From Microcaldota archaeon (GTDB taxonomy: Archaea > Micrarchaeota > Micrarchaeia > Burarchaeales > JAKAKT01): a stretch of DNA of 37,947 nt. Below the pieces are notes generated by a model, which had not been told where the DNA came from, searched no databases, and saw only the letters and a list, made by a program, of their open reading frames with translations. The position numbers were made by a program, and so were the translations under genes. The stretch covers positions 1 through 37,947 of the forward strand of contig JAKAKT010000023.1 of assembly GCA_021813385.1 (NCBI GenBank), in the 5' to 3' direction. Shown here piece after piece: positions 25,486 through 35,634 of the stretch (position 1 is the first letter of the stretch; each line of letters opens with the position of its first letter).

Positions 25486-26640
25486 ATGAACACAACCGAA
25501 CCCAGCGCAAGCGCTGGCGGAATCAGGTGGGGGTATAATGGAGGAACTTTTCTCGAGAGTGAGTACCAGCTGGCTCGCGAGAAGGGAATACCACTCACCC
25601 TCGACATCTCAGCCCATTCCGGCTGCTCAAATAATTGCATATACTGCGGATACCTTGACACGATGAAAGGAACTCCCCTGGCTGGTGATGAAATTGCAAG
25701 CATGATTCGCCAGTTCGCTGAACTCGGGGGCAAGAGCTTCAGGTTTGTAGGCGAGGGGGAACCGCTCTCAAGGAAAGACATCTTCCAATTAGTCGGCGAG
25801 ATAAAGAAGTCGGGAATGATTCCAGTAATCTTCTCATGCGGCGACCTTCTGGGGGATGACGGGCTCTGCCTCAAACTCCATGGTTTTGACGGAGGGGAGG
25901 CCATCGGCCGTCTTAACGAGGCGGGCGTGACAATAGTGCTCAAGTATGACGCACATTACCAGGACCACATAGCAAACAGGCCAGGCTATTCGGAAAAAAG
26001 GAACCGGGCCCTGGAGCGCCTGATGAACTCGGGCTTCAACCTCCGCGCGCCATCGCATCTTGCGTTCGGCACCGTAGTTCTCAAAGCCAACCATGAAGAG
26101 ATTCCAGAGCTTTACGATTACGGGCTCTCGCGAAACATCTACACTGTCAATTGCGCGCTCATGCCAATCGGGAGGTCTGAGTTCGACTATGAAAAACTTG
26201 GGATAACTGGGGATGAAATGATTGAGCTTGCAGTCAAGACATACATAATCGCCTGGGAATACGGGATACCATTCACGCGAGTCGCGGATTTCCCGGGCGG
26301 CCTCGCGTGCGATATCTCGCGCGCCGGCTTCTACGTTTCATACACCGGGGAAATCGACCTGTGCGAAGCCAATTTGTCCGAGGACATAGGCAATTTCAGG
26401 GACATCCCCCTCTCAGTTGCTTGGGAAAAAATAAACGCAGCGAGGGAGCGCCAGGGTGACGAGCGGGTCCGGGGCCTCTGTATTGCGAAGAGGGCAAAAG
26501 AAATAATCCCGCCGAACTATGATGCCGAAGTGACCAGGAAGGTGCAGGATTTCATTCGGCAAAATCCAGAAAGGTTCAACTCGAGGCCAAGGGCTGTCAC
26601 GAAGAGCATGATTGATGCTTATGCAAAAAATCGTCCCTAG
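25486..26640 (+). CDS. Radical SAM enzyme of unknown substrate
   Basis: This 384-residue protein has the SAM-cleaving cluster motif CSNNCIYCGY (C47, C51, C54). A GEGEP motif near residue 86 and the expected beta/alpha barrel strands follow. Further cysteines occur late (DLCEANLSE and RGLCIAKR), which could hold an auxiliary cluster but do not match the full SPASM pattern. The substrate is unknown. Start ATG 25486 has GGGGGTGG just upstream; the GTG at 25477 lies within that site. The gene ends on the same CTAG tetranucleotide as the facing radical SAM gene. It is next to, but divergent in function from, the HTH_10 regulator. Confidence 0.88.
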   Translation: MNTTEPSASAGGIRWGYNGGTFLESEYQLAREKGIPLTLDISAHSGCSNNCIYCGYLDTMKGTPLAGDEIASMIRQFAELGGKSFRFVGEGEPLSRKDIFQLVGEIKKSGMIPVIFSCGDLLGDDGLCLKLHGFDGGEAIGRLNEAGVTIVLKYDAHYQDHIANRPGYSEKRNRALERLMNSGFNLRAPSHLAFGTVVLKANHEEIPELYDYGLSRNIYTVNCALMPIGRSEFDYEKLGITGDEMIELAVKTYIIAWEYGIPFTRVADFPGGLACDISRAGFYVSYTGEIDLCEANLSEDIGNFRDIPLSVAWEKINAARERQGDERVRGLCIAKRAKEIIPPNYDAEVTRKVQDFIRQNPERFNSRPRAVTKSMIDAYAKNRP

Positions 26641-27923
26641 AAATTCTTGACCATTTTCCTGCTCTTTATATACTCAAGCAGCTTCTTCCTTTCGTCCTTC
26701 AGCTCTTCGTTGCTCATAACGTCGTGCTTGAAGACGAAGTCCATGTCCACTTCGTCTTTCCCCAGGCCCCTTGCCATCACGAAATTATCGAAATCCTCAA
26801 CGCTTATCGAAAATCCAAACTTCTTGGGGTCATCGTAAATGTCGCACCCTGGGAAGGGCACCAATGTTGAAACGTCGACCGCGTCCGGATTCGCTTCCTC
26901 GCAGAATTTTATCAGCCTGTCGACATACCCCGGTTTTTCCCCAGGCAAGCCGATTATCAAATACACCCTCACTCCCATCCCGACTTCCTTGGCAATCCGA
27001 ACAGCCCTGTAAATGTCAGGGATTCTTGTTTTCTTGTTGGACTTATCCAGGACCTCTTGGGAGAAGGATTCGACCCCGTATGCTATCTCATCGCAGCCGG
27101 CGTCTTTCATCATCTGCAGGACATCGCGCTCGACCCTGTCGACTCTTGTTCCCGCCCTCCACCTTATCCCCAGGGGCTTTATCTTGTCGCACACTTCCCT
27201 GAGCCACTCCTTTTTTACAGTCATCGTATCGTCATGGAACCTGAAATTCTTTATCCCATAATCGTCCACCAAATGCTTTATCTCGGCAACAACATTGCTC
27301 GGGCTCCTGAACCTCACCTTCCTCTTCCACATCTTCTTGCTGGCGCAGAAAGAGCAGGCGTAGGGGCATCCTCTTGAGGTTATCACAGTTGCGGTCGGGC
27401 CAGCCCCGTAGAAAAGCGCGTGCGGGCTGAAAACAGAATCGAATGGCAGGAGGTGCCTTGCCGGGAAGGGCAAGCTATCCAGGTCCTCAATCATTTCGCT
27501 CTGGTAGAATCGCGTTTGGTCGTTTCCCTTCTCAAAGTCATCCAGTACCCTAAGAAGCGAGACTTCCCCCTCCCCGATTACAACCTTGTCGAAAATCGGG
27601 TCTATGCTACCGGGCATTGAAGTGGCGTGTATCCCTCCCAGCACAATCCACGCTTTCTTGTTCTTGGCCCTCGCAACATTGGCTATCTGCTTAGCTTCCG
27701 GGTAATCCGGGGTTGTCGACGTGATAGCATAAACATCCGCGACCCCTATCAATTCCTTGTACGATTCAGGCCCCTTTCCCCTGAAATCCGTGATTCTCAG
27801 CTTGTACCCCTCTTTCTCCGCAACAGCTGCAAGATACAAAATCCCCAAGGGCGGGTTCCTGAACGGGTCCCCCAAGTACGGGCTAGGGGGTATGATGAAC
27901 TCAATCATTATGTCATTTTTCAT
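26637..27923 (-). CDS. B12-binding-type radical SAM protein
   Basis: This 428-residue protein has an N-terminal cobalamin-binding-like domain (about 1-135, with NPPLGILYLAAVAE and LGGIHATSMPG), then a radical SAM barrel with CPYACSFCAS (C186, C190, C193) and a C-terminal helical region. Relatives include methyltransferases and ring-modifying enzymes whose targets vary widely. A His in the DxHxxG form is absent, as in many members. Start ATG 27923 has GGAGATG seven bases upstream and gives the typical N-terminus. In-frame starts at 27989 (ATG) and 28058 (TTG) would add a basic extension and cannot be excluded. It converges with the preceding radical SAM gene. Confidence 0.88.
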   Translation of the reverse strand: MKNDIMIEFIIPPSPYLGDPFRNPPLGILYLAAVAEKEGYKLRITDFRGKGPESYKELIGVADVYAITSTTPDYPEAKQIANVARAKNKKAWIVLGGIHATSMPGSIDPIFDKVVIGEGEVSLLRVLDDFEKGNDQTRFYQSEMIEDLDSLPFPARHLLPFDSVFSPHALFYGAGPTATVITSRGCPYACSFCASKKMWKRKVRFRSPSNVVAEIKHLVDDYGIKNFRFHDDTMTVKKEWLREVCDKIKPLGIRWRAGTRVDRVERDVLQMMKDAGCDEIAYGVESFSQEVLDKSNKKTRIPDIYRAVRIAKEVGMGVRVYLIIGLPGEKPGYVDRLIKFCEEANPDAVDVSTLVPFPGCDIYDDPKKFGFSISVEDFDNFVMARGLGKDEVDMDFVFKHDVMSNEELKDERKKLLEYIKSRKMVKNF

Positions 27924-28075
27924 GGCGGGGCATCTCCGGGTTGAAGTTTTCGGCGTTAATCCGTCGCTTTTCTTGTTAGCGTTACGCATTAAACGCTTAA
28001 AATTCTGCCGGTTTCTTGAGTTTTTATCGCTCAGCCAAACAACGGCACGCTCCCTCAACTGTTCATCTTATCAAT

Positions 28076-28087
28076 TTTTATATTTTA
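28076..28087. promoter_or_regulatory. AT-rich TATA element between radical SAM and wecB genes
   Basis: TTTTTATATTTT reads as a TATA-like box on both strands. To the right, transcription near 28106 fits the GGTGA site and the GTG start at 28125. To the left it would give a long leader of some 130 bases for the gene starting at 27923. A further minus-strand box GATAAAAAC lies at about 28020-28028. Confidence 0.4.
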
Positions 28088-28124
28088 TCCATTAATAACC
28101 AGCATTATCTTTTGTGGTGAATGA

Positions 28125-30238
<2,114 letters not shown>

Positions 30239-30260
30239 TCATCCCAAACTCCCTGCAATC

Positions 30261-30280
30261 ATCAACTACTATCAACTACT
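30261..30280. repeat. Tandem 10-base repeat at the end of the GT4 gene
   Basis: ATCAACTACT occurs twice head to tail, and the first copy contains the GT4 stop codon (TGA on the minus strand at 30272-30274). The second unit creates extra TAG codons just past the stop. It is a small local duplication in the short gap before fcl. Confidence 0.6.
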
Positions 30281-31477
30281 TAATGCTTCCTCGTATACCC
30301 CCCCCATCTTTTTCTTCCACTTAGCCAGGGAAAACATCCCGTCGACCGCTTCCTTTTGCGCTGCCTTGGACATCCTCCTCATCAGTGCCCCGTCATTGAG
30401 CGTTTTCTCCATCGCTCTGCCCAACTCCCCGATATACCGCTCAGTCGGATTCTTGCAGTCTTCAGGCCTCCTCCTCCAGAGCTCCCTTGCAGTCGGGTAT
30501 ATGTAACCGCGGTCCTTCCTGAAAGAGGAGTAATAGCTTTTGACAATGAGCCCCGTCTTCTCATCCTTGATGAGTTCGGGCAGCGAGAAACTGTCCACAG
30601 TAATGACTGGCAATCCATAGGAGAACGCCTCGGGAATCACGAATCCGACAGTATCCAGGTGGGTTGGGAAAACAAGGACATCGCTCTCGCCGTATAGCCG
30701 CTTGAGCTCATTGTAAGGCTGGGTCCCGAGAAACCTGATTTTTTTATTCTTCGAGAAACGCTCCTTCACATCTTCTGGAGCCGAAGGCGCAACCATCGTA
30801 AGCGAGCAGTCATATTTTTCGCTAATCCTGTCGAACGCAATCAGCGTTTCAAGGCCCCCTTTCTCGTAGAACCATCTCCCAATAAACAGAAAATTCACAC
30901 CCGGGTGCTTCTGCCTCTCAAATTTTTCAGGAGGGGTTATGGGGGCCATGATGACTTCAGTCTTCTCCTCAATCCCCTCATCCTTGACGAAGTTCAGAAG
31001 GCTCTCTTTGATGGCGTTAGTCCAGGGGATTAGCCTCTTCAGGTTCTTGTCGAGCAGCACTTTTTTCAGCGCCCTCACATAGCTCTCGCGTTCCAGGGCA
31101 TACTGGTTAAAGCCGCAAAAGACAGCGGCATGCTCGAAATCTGCTACATACGGCCTGTTCGTCGATAGAAGGCTTTGGGCGCTGTGCACAAGGTCATACC
31201 CAGTTGCATCGAATTCCCTCACTTTCGGCTTGTTGAGGCTTATGAGGAGGTCATTGTAAACTGGGGACAACTTTGGCTGCAAACTCTTGAGAATCCCCAT
31301 CAAATTATTCCCGAGAGTGGGCGACATCCCGCGTACAGAGTTCGTAATCTCCTTGTGCGCCATAAACTTGCTTGCCGAGTATTCGAATCCTTCTGGCGGG
31401 TTGTCGGCCATATGGTGGTACATGTAATGGAAATCCGATGACATGTAAAAGAAGACTTTTTTTGACATAACCGCCAT
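30272..31477 (-). CDS. Glycosyltransferase family 4
   Basis: This 401-residue GT-B glycosyltransferase has the C-terminal donor-binding half well conserved: FLFIGRWFYEKGGLETLI, FLGTQPYNELKRLYGESDVLVFPT, and the GT4 EX7E-like segment from PEAFSYGLPVIT to LPELI. The donor and acceptor cannot be read from sequence; the context suggests transfer of a sugar to a surface glycan. The N-terminal half is divergent. Two starts are possible, ATG 31477 and ATG 31468; I used the first because AGGG lies just upstream. It is co-oriented with fcl, and its promoter probably lies at the palindromic AAGCTT pair near 31524. Confidence 0.88.
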   Translation of the reverse strand: MAVMSKKVFFYMSSDFHYMYHHMADNPPEGFEYSASKFMAHKEITNSVRGMSPTLGNNLMGILKSLQPKLSPVYNDLLISLNKPKVREFDATGYDLVHSAQSLLSTNRPYVADFEHAAVFCGFNQYALERESYVRALKKVLLDKNLKRLIPWTNAIKESLLNFVKDEGIEEKTEVIMAPITPPEKFERQKHPGVNFLFIGRWFYEKGGLETLIAFDRISEKYDCSLTMVAPSAPEDVKERFSKNKKIRFLGTQPYNELKRLYGESDVLVFPTHLDTVGFVIPEAFSYGLPVITVDSFSLPELIKDEKTGLIVKSYYSSFRKDRGYIYPTARELWRRRPEDCKNPTERYIGELGRAMEKTLNDGALMRRMSKAAQKEAVDGMFSLAKWKKKMGGVYEEALSS

Positions 31478-31689
31478 CAGCCCTTTATTTTTCTAACGAC
31501 GCATATTCGCCAGGTTAAGCTTTTTAAGCTTGTTCCCATAAAACAAAATTTGCGGGGATGGGGGGGCTCGAATCCCATTTATCCTGACGGGATTTTGCGT
31601 TTCTCTTCTTGTTCGGGGCTGCACCGCTGGCAGCATAATGCCCCAATAAAGCAGCTGTGGTGTTTTATCTAATAATGGAAGGTGAAGAG
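31478..31689 (+). promoter_or_regulatory. Divergent promoter and structured leader of wecC
   Basis: AAGCTT occurs twice at 31517-31531 around an AT core that reads as TATA on both strands, so GT4 and wecC could share it. A transcript started near 31549 would give wecC a leader of about 140 bases. That leader contains a stem AATCCC/GGGATT (31571-31576, 31589-31594) and a GGG-GCTGC/GCAGC-CCC hairpin (31615-31644). No SD or reading frame explains it. I could not match it to a known riboswitch. Confidence 0.45.
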
Positions 31690-32991
31690 ATGAAAAAGAT
31701 CTGCGTCGTTGGGCTTGGTTACGTCGGCCTGACTCTCAGTGCTGTTCTCGCTGATGTTGGGCTGGATGTCGTGGGAGTAGACATAAACGAGAAAGCAATC
31801 GAACAGCTTAAAAGAGGGAAGCCGCACATCCACGAGCCCCGCCTCGATTATTACATAAAAAAATACGTGAACAACCGCCTGGTGGTAACCACAAAGATTC
31901 CCAGCGACCCGGATATAGACACTTATATAGTGGCTGTCGCAACTCCAGTCGATAAGGACCACAAGGTCCACATGGAATATTTTGAGAGGGCCGTAAAGGA
32001 GATTGCTACGAAGATAAAAAAGGATGACCTCCTCATATTCCGCTCAACCGTACCGGTCGGAACATCCAGGAACGTGATAAAAAACATCCTGGAGCCAGCA
32101 GGGTTAAAGGACGGCTACATCAAGGTTGCATTTGCTCCAGAGAGAACACTTGAGGGAAAGGCTCTTGAGGAGCTTAGGTACCTGCCGCAGATAATCGGCG
32201 GAATAAACGAGGAGAGCGTAAATGCAGCGGCGCTCCTGTTCGGGAAACTTACGAACACGCTAGTCCGCGTTTCAAGCCTTGAGACCGCTGAAATAATAAA
32301 GCAGATAGACAACGTTTTCAGGGACGTGAACTTCGCCCTTGGGAATGAAATGGGGCTCGTTTGCGAGCAGTTGGGCGTCGATGCTTACGAGGTCGCGAAA
32401 AGCGCCAACATGAACTACGCCAGGACGAAAATCATGATTCCGGGTGCAGGAGTCGGCGGCGCCTGCCTCCCGAAGGACCCATACATTTTCTTGAATCAGC
32501 TGAAGCGCCAGCTCCCGCACTCAATGGTGTTGACTGCGAGGAAGCTCAACGAGAGCATGCCTGCCCACATGGTGGAGATGGTGGGCGAAGAGTTCTCCAA
32601 GCAGAAAAAGAAAATCGAAAACAGCAAGATAGTTCTTCTGGGCCTTGCGTTCAAGGGCCTTCCTGAGACCGATGATGTGCGGGCTTCCCCAGCGCTGGAT
32701 ATCGCAGACTTGCTGAAGGCGAAAAAAGCCAATATCGTGGGGATGGACCCGGTAATCAACAAGGATTCCGTAGTCGACAAGCTCACATACGTGACGACTT
32801 TCAGCGAGGCATTAAAGGGTGCAGACTGCGTGATTATCACCAATAACCACCCAAGGTGGGGCGAGATACCCTTCGATGAACACGCGGGGGAAATGAAAAA
32901 GAAGGCGATAATAATAGACGGCTGGAACATGCTCAATAGGCAGGAGATAGAGCGGCTCGGTTTCATCTACCGGGGTGTGGGGATTGGATAG
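31690..32991 (+). CDS. wecC: UDP-N-acetyl-D-mannosaminuronate dehydrogenase (nucleotide-sugar dehydrogenase)
   Basis: This 433-residue UDP-sugar 6-dehydrogenase oxidises UDP-ManNAc to UDP-ManNAcA, by family and by its pairing with the 2-epimerase. It has VGLGYVGLTLS at the N-terminus, STVPVGTSR, FAPERTLEGKALEELRYLP, the catalytic cysteine in GGACLPKDPY, and LGLAFKGLPETDD. The ALEELRYLPQIIGG segment is typical of the WecC branch and not of UDP-glucose dehydrogenase. Start ATG 31690 has GGTGA four bases upstream; the frame extends back to 31657 with no support. Its end overlaps the next gene, so the two are co-translated. Confidence 0.93.
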   Translation: MKKICVVGLGYVGLTLSAVLADVGLDVVGVDINEKAIEQLKRGKPHIHEPRLDYYIKKYVNNRLVVTTKIPSDPDIDTYIVAVATPVDKDHKVHMEYFERAVKEIATKIKKDDLLIFRSTVPVGTSRNVIKNILEPAGLKDGYIKVAFAPERTLEGKALEELRYLPQIIGGINEESVNAAALLFGKLTNTLVRVSSLETAEIIKQIDNVFRDVNFALGNEMGLVCEQLGVDAYEVAKSANMNYARTKIMIPGAGVGGACLPKDPYIFLNQLKRQLPHSMVLTARKLNESMPAHMVEMVGEEFSKQKKKIENSKIVLLGLAFKGLPETDDVRASPALDIADLLKAKKANIVGMDPVINKDSVVDKLTYVTTFSEALKGADCVIITNNHPRWGEIPFDEHAGEMKKKAIIIDGWNMLNRQEIERLGFIYRGVGIG

Positions 32992-33940
32992 AATACTCGT
33001 GACCGGGGGAAGCGGTTTCATAGGCTCTTTCCTGGTGGAGAGGCTCGTAAAGGAGGGGCATACCGTAAGGATATTCGACAACAATTTCCGCGGCAGGCTC
33101 GACTACCTTTCTTCAGTTACGGGCAAGGTCGAATTTTTCAAAGGGGATATAACTGACTTGAAAGCGGTCACGAAGGCGATGAAAGGCATCGACACCGTCT
33201 ACCACCTTGCTGCAATAAACGGGACGGAATACTTTTACTCTATCCCGGATAGGGTCGTCTCGGTGAATACAAAGGGAACGATAAACATGGTCGATTCTTT
33301 AGCAGGGAGCGATGCCAAGAAGTTCGTTTTCTTCTCCTCATCAGAGGTGTATGGAAAGCCAGAGCATTACCCCACCAAGGAAGAGCACAAGCTTGTTGTC
33401 GAGGATTCCCGAAATCCACGTTTCACATATTCGGGGAGCAAGATAATCGGCGAGATATACACGCATGCGTTCTGCAAGAAACTCGGGATTGACTACTCAA
33501 TCGTTCGGCCGCACAATTTCTACGGGCCGAGAATGGGTTATGAGCACGTAATTCCCCAATTCATCCGCAGGGTGCTCAAGAAAGAAAAATTCACGGTCCA
33601 GGGAGACGGGTCCCAGACTCGAAGTTTCTGCTACATAACCGATGCAGTTGATGCACTTTATGAAATGGGAAAGCGGAAAACCAGCGGAGAAATATTTAAC
33701 GTTGGAAATGACAAGGAGGAATATTCTGTCCTCGAGCTGATAACAATTATTGAGAAAGTGATGGGAGTAAAGATAAATCCCTCTTTCGTGCCTCTTCCTG
33801 AGGGAGGAACACTGAGGCGGCAACCGGACATCTCAAAAGCCAGAAGGCTCCTGGATTTCGACCCAAAAGTCACTCTAGAAGAAGGGGTCAGGCTTACTTA
33901 CAAGTGGTACAAAGAGGATTTCGGGGCTAATAAAAAATAG
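32984..33940 (+). CDS. NAD-dependent sugar-nucleotide epimerase/dehydratase
   Basis: This 318-residue SDR enzyme resembles UDP-glucose 4-epimerase-like proteins. It has GGSGFIG for NAD, the SSSEVYGKPEHYP segment, the catalytic YSGSK (Tyr-x-x-x-Lys), RPHNFYGPRMGYEHVIP and GDGSQTRSFCY. The exact substrate is not fixed by these motifs. The start is either TTG 32984, with GGTG at a good distance, or GTG 32975, which lacks an SD. I used the TTG. The start overlaps the wecC end by eight bases. Co-transcription suggests it acts on a ManNAc-type or related UDP-sugar in the same glycan. Confidence 0.9.
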   Translation: MDRILVTGGSGFIGSFLVERLVKEGHTVRIFDNNFRGRLDYLSSVTGKVEFFKGDITDLKAVTKAMKGIDTVYHLAAINGTEYFYSIPDRVVSVNTKGTINMVDSLAGSDAKKFVFFSSSEVYGKPEHYPTKEEHKLVVEDSRNPRFTYSGSKIIGEIYTHAFCKKLGIDYSIVRPHNFYGPRMGYEHVIPQFIRRVLKKEKFTVQGDGSQTRSFCYITDAVDALYEMGKRKTSGEIFNVGNDKEEYSVLELITIIEKVMGVKINPSFVPLPEGGTLRRQPDISKARRLLDFDPKVTLEEGVRLTYKWYKEDFGANKK

Positions 33941-33970
33941 CCCGAATCTCGGCGTCTCTGAATTGCGTGT

Positions 33971-34708
33971 TTACCCCCCGCCGTTGCTCTTCGGCGGAGG
34001 CAATATCCCCTCCACAAGCCGGTTTGCTTTCCTGTAAGCATCTATAGTCCCTATATCGAGCCAGTGGCTCGGCTTGCACACGTAACCAGCAAGCTCCCCA
34101 GTTTTCGCAAGATGCGGGAATAGGGTTTCCTCGACCCGCTTCTTTTCCAACGGAAGCTGGGAATAAGCCCCCTTCTCGAGTATATAACATCCGGCATTCG
34201 CAAGATTCGATGGCGCGTCCTCCAGCTTAGGCTTTTCCACGAATCTCTTCACCAGGCCAGAATCATACTCCGCTATGCCGAATCGATTGACTTCGTCATC
34301 CGGAACCTCGAAAAGCGACACTGTCGATTCTTTCTTCATTCTCCTATGGAACGCGAGCAAGTCTGCAGTGTCAATGTCCGAGACCACGTCGCCATAAGCA
34401 ACTATGACCGGGCCGGTTATCTCCTTCTCATTTAGAACTATTTTCAGGTCCCCGCCAGTTTCCCATCCGAGGGTTGTCACAAGCTCTACTTCGACCCCAT
34501 AATCCATATGGCCGATGTAATTCTCTATTGTGCCCCTGGACCTCGAAACAGCAACATATACCTTCTTTATCTCCTTGCACTTTTTCAAGTTCTCAACTAC
34601 ATAGTCAAGCACGGGTTTCCCACCTACCGGAAGCATAGGCTTCGGGATAGCATAGGTCAACGGCCGGAGCCTCTTACCCTCTCCCGCGGCGAGAATTATC
34701 CCAATCAT
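33971..34708 (-). CDS. Sugar-1-phosphate nucleotidyltransferase
   Basis: This 245-residue enzyme activates a sugar-1-phosphate with NTP. It has the pyrophosphorylase signature GEGKRLRPLT followed by KPMLPVGGKPVLDYV, a metal-binding YGDVVSD, and ANAGCYI plus a DIGT tail motif. It is short and lacks the left-handed beta-helix of GlmU-type enzymes. As the third gene after UDP-glucose dehydrogenase and the decarboxylase, it may make UDP-glucose, but the base and sugar are not decided by sequence. Start ATG 34708 overlaps the preceding stop as ATGA, with GGGGGAT upstream. Confidence 0.92.
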   Translation of the reverse strand: MIGIILAAGEGKRLRPLTYAIPKPMLPVGGKPVLDYVVENLKKCKEIKKVYVAVSRSRGTIENYIGHMDYGVEVELVTTLGWETGGDLKIVLNEKEITGPVIVAYGDVVSDIDTADLLAFHRRMKKESTVSLFEVPDDEVNRFGIAEYDSGLVKRFVEKPKLEDAPSNLANAGCYILEKGAYSQLPLEKKRVEETLFPHLAKTGELAGYVCKPSHWLDIGTIDAYRKANRLVEGILPPPKSNGGG

Positions 34709-35622
34709 ACAATCCCCCTCGCTCTGAACCATTTTATGGTCCTCTTGAGCCCTTCAATCATATCCACCTCCGGCTCCCAAGAAACAGCTTTTCTTACTTT
34801 CGATATATCCGGTTTCCTTCTCCTTGGGTCATCCTGAGGCAGCGGCGAATAGACAATTTTTGATTTGGATTTGCACAGCTCCAGAATAGTTTTTGCCAAC
34901 TCGTTTATGGTTATCTCTTGCGGATTTCCTAGGTTAAACGCCCCAAATCCCATGTCCGAAAATGCGAGCTTCTCCATCCCGTTGACAAGGTCCCCCACAT
35001 AACAGAGGCTCCTGGTCTGGTTCCCGCTCCCAAAAACAGTGAGCGGCTTGCCTTCCAATGCCTGCGTAATGAAACTCGGCACCGCCCTGCCGTCGTCCAC
35101 CCTCATCCTTTCCCCGTAAGTATTGAATATCCTGACGATGATGCTCTCAACCCCATACTTCTCATGGTAAACATGGCACAATGTTTCAGCAAATCTCTTT
35201 GATTCATCATAACATGACCGTGGGCCAAGGGTGTTGACATTTCCAAAATAGCTCTCTCTTTGGGGGTGCTCAAGCGGGTCCCCATAAATCTCTGATGTTG
35301 AGGCCTGCAATACTCTCGCCCCATGCTTTCTTGCATTGCTTAAGACGTTCATCATCCCCAGTGAATTGACCTCGATTGTTTCCAATGGATAGCCCATATA
35401 ATCTGCCGGAGAGGCTGGCGAAGCCAGATTGAAAATAAGGTCGCACTTGGCATCAAAAGGCTTTCTTATGTCACGCTTGATAAATTCTACCCCAATTCCG
35501 TCGAGGTTCTCCTTCTTCCCGGTAATGAGGCTATCGAAACAAACGACTTCGTGCTTCTTTGCGAGGGACTCGCAGAGATGCGAGCCAATGAAACCACTCC
35601 CTCCAGTCACCAGTATCTTCAC
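34705..35622 (-). CDS. UDP-glucuronate decarboxylase (UDP-xylose synthase)
   Basis: This 305-residue SDR enzyme converts UDP-glucuronate to UDP-xylose with tightly bound NAD. The family signature is strong: FNLASPASPADYMGYPLET, STSEIYGDPLEHPQ, GPRSCYDESKRFAETL (with the Tyr-x-x-x-Lys pair) and RIFNTYGERMRVDDGRAVP. The upstream gene is UDP-glucose dehydrogenase, which makes its substrate, 12 bases away. The three-gene operon thus encodes a full UDP-xylose route from sugar-1-phosphate if the last gene makes UDP-glucose. The N-terminal membrane anchor of plant and animal homologues is absent. Confidence 0.93.
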   Translation of the reverse strand: MKILVTGGSGFIGSHLCESLAKKHEVVCFDSLITGKKENLDGIGVEFIKRDIRKPFDAKCDLIFNLASPASPADYMGYPLETIEVNSLGMMNVLSNARKHGARVLQASTSEIYGDPLEHPQRESYFGNVNTLGPRSCYDESKRFAETLCHVYHEKYGVESIIVRIFNTYGERMRVDDGRAVPSFITQALEGKPLTVFGSGNQTRSLCYVGDLVNGMEKLAFSDMGFGAFNLGNPQEITINELAKTILELCKSKSKIVYSPLPQDDPRRRKPDISKVRKAVSWEPEVDMIEGLKRTIKWFRARGIV

Positions 35623-35634
35623 GCCACCAACTCC

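Noticed and set aside
31501-31594. Possible tRNA (CTCGAAT resembling a T-loop, with arms that could pair at a tRNA-like distance)
   Set aside because: The D-arm and anticodon arm are missing, the T54 position is C, and the acceptor match has a mismatch. It is more likely a leader with chance similarity.
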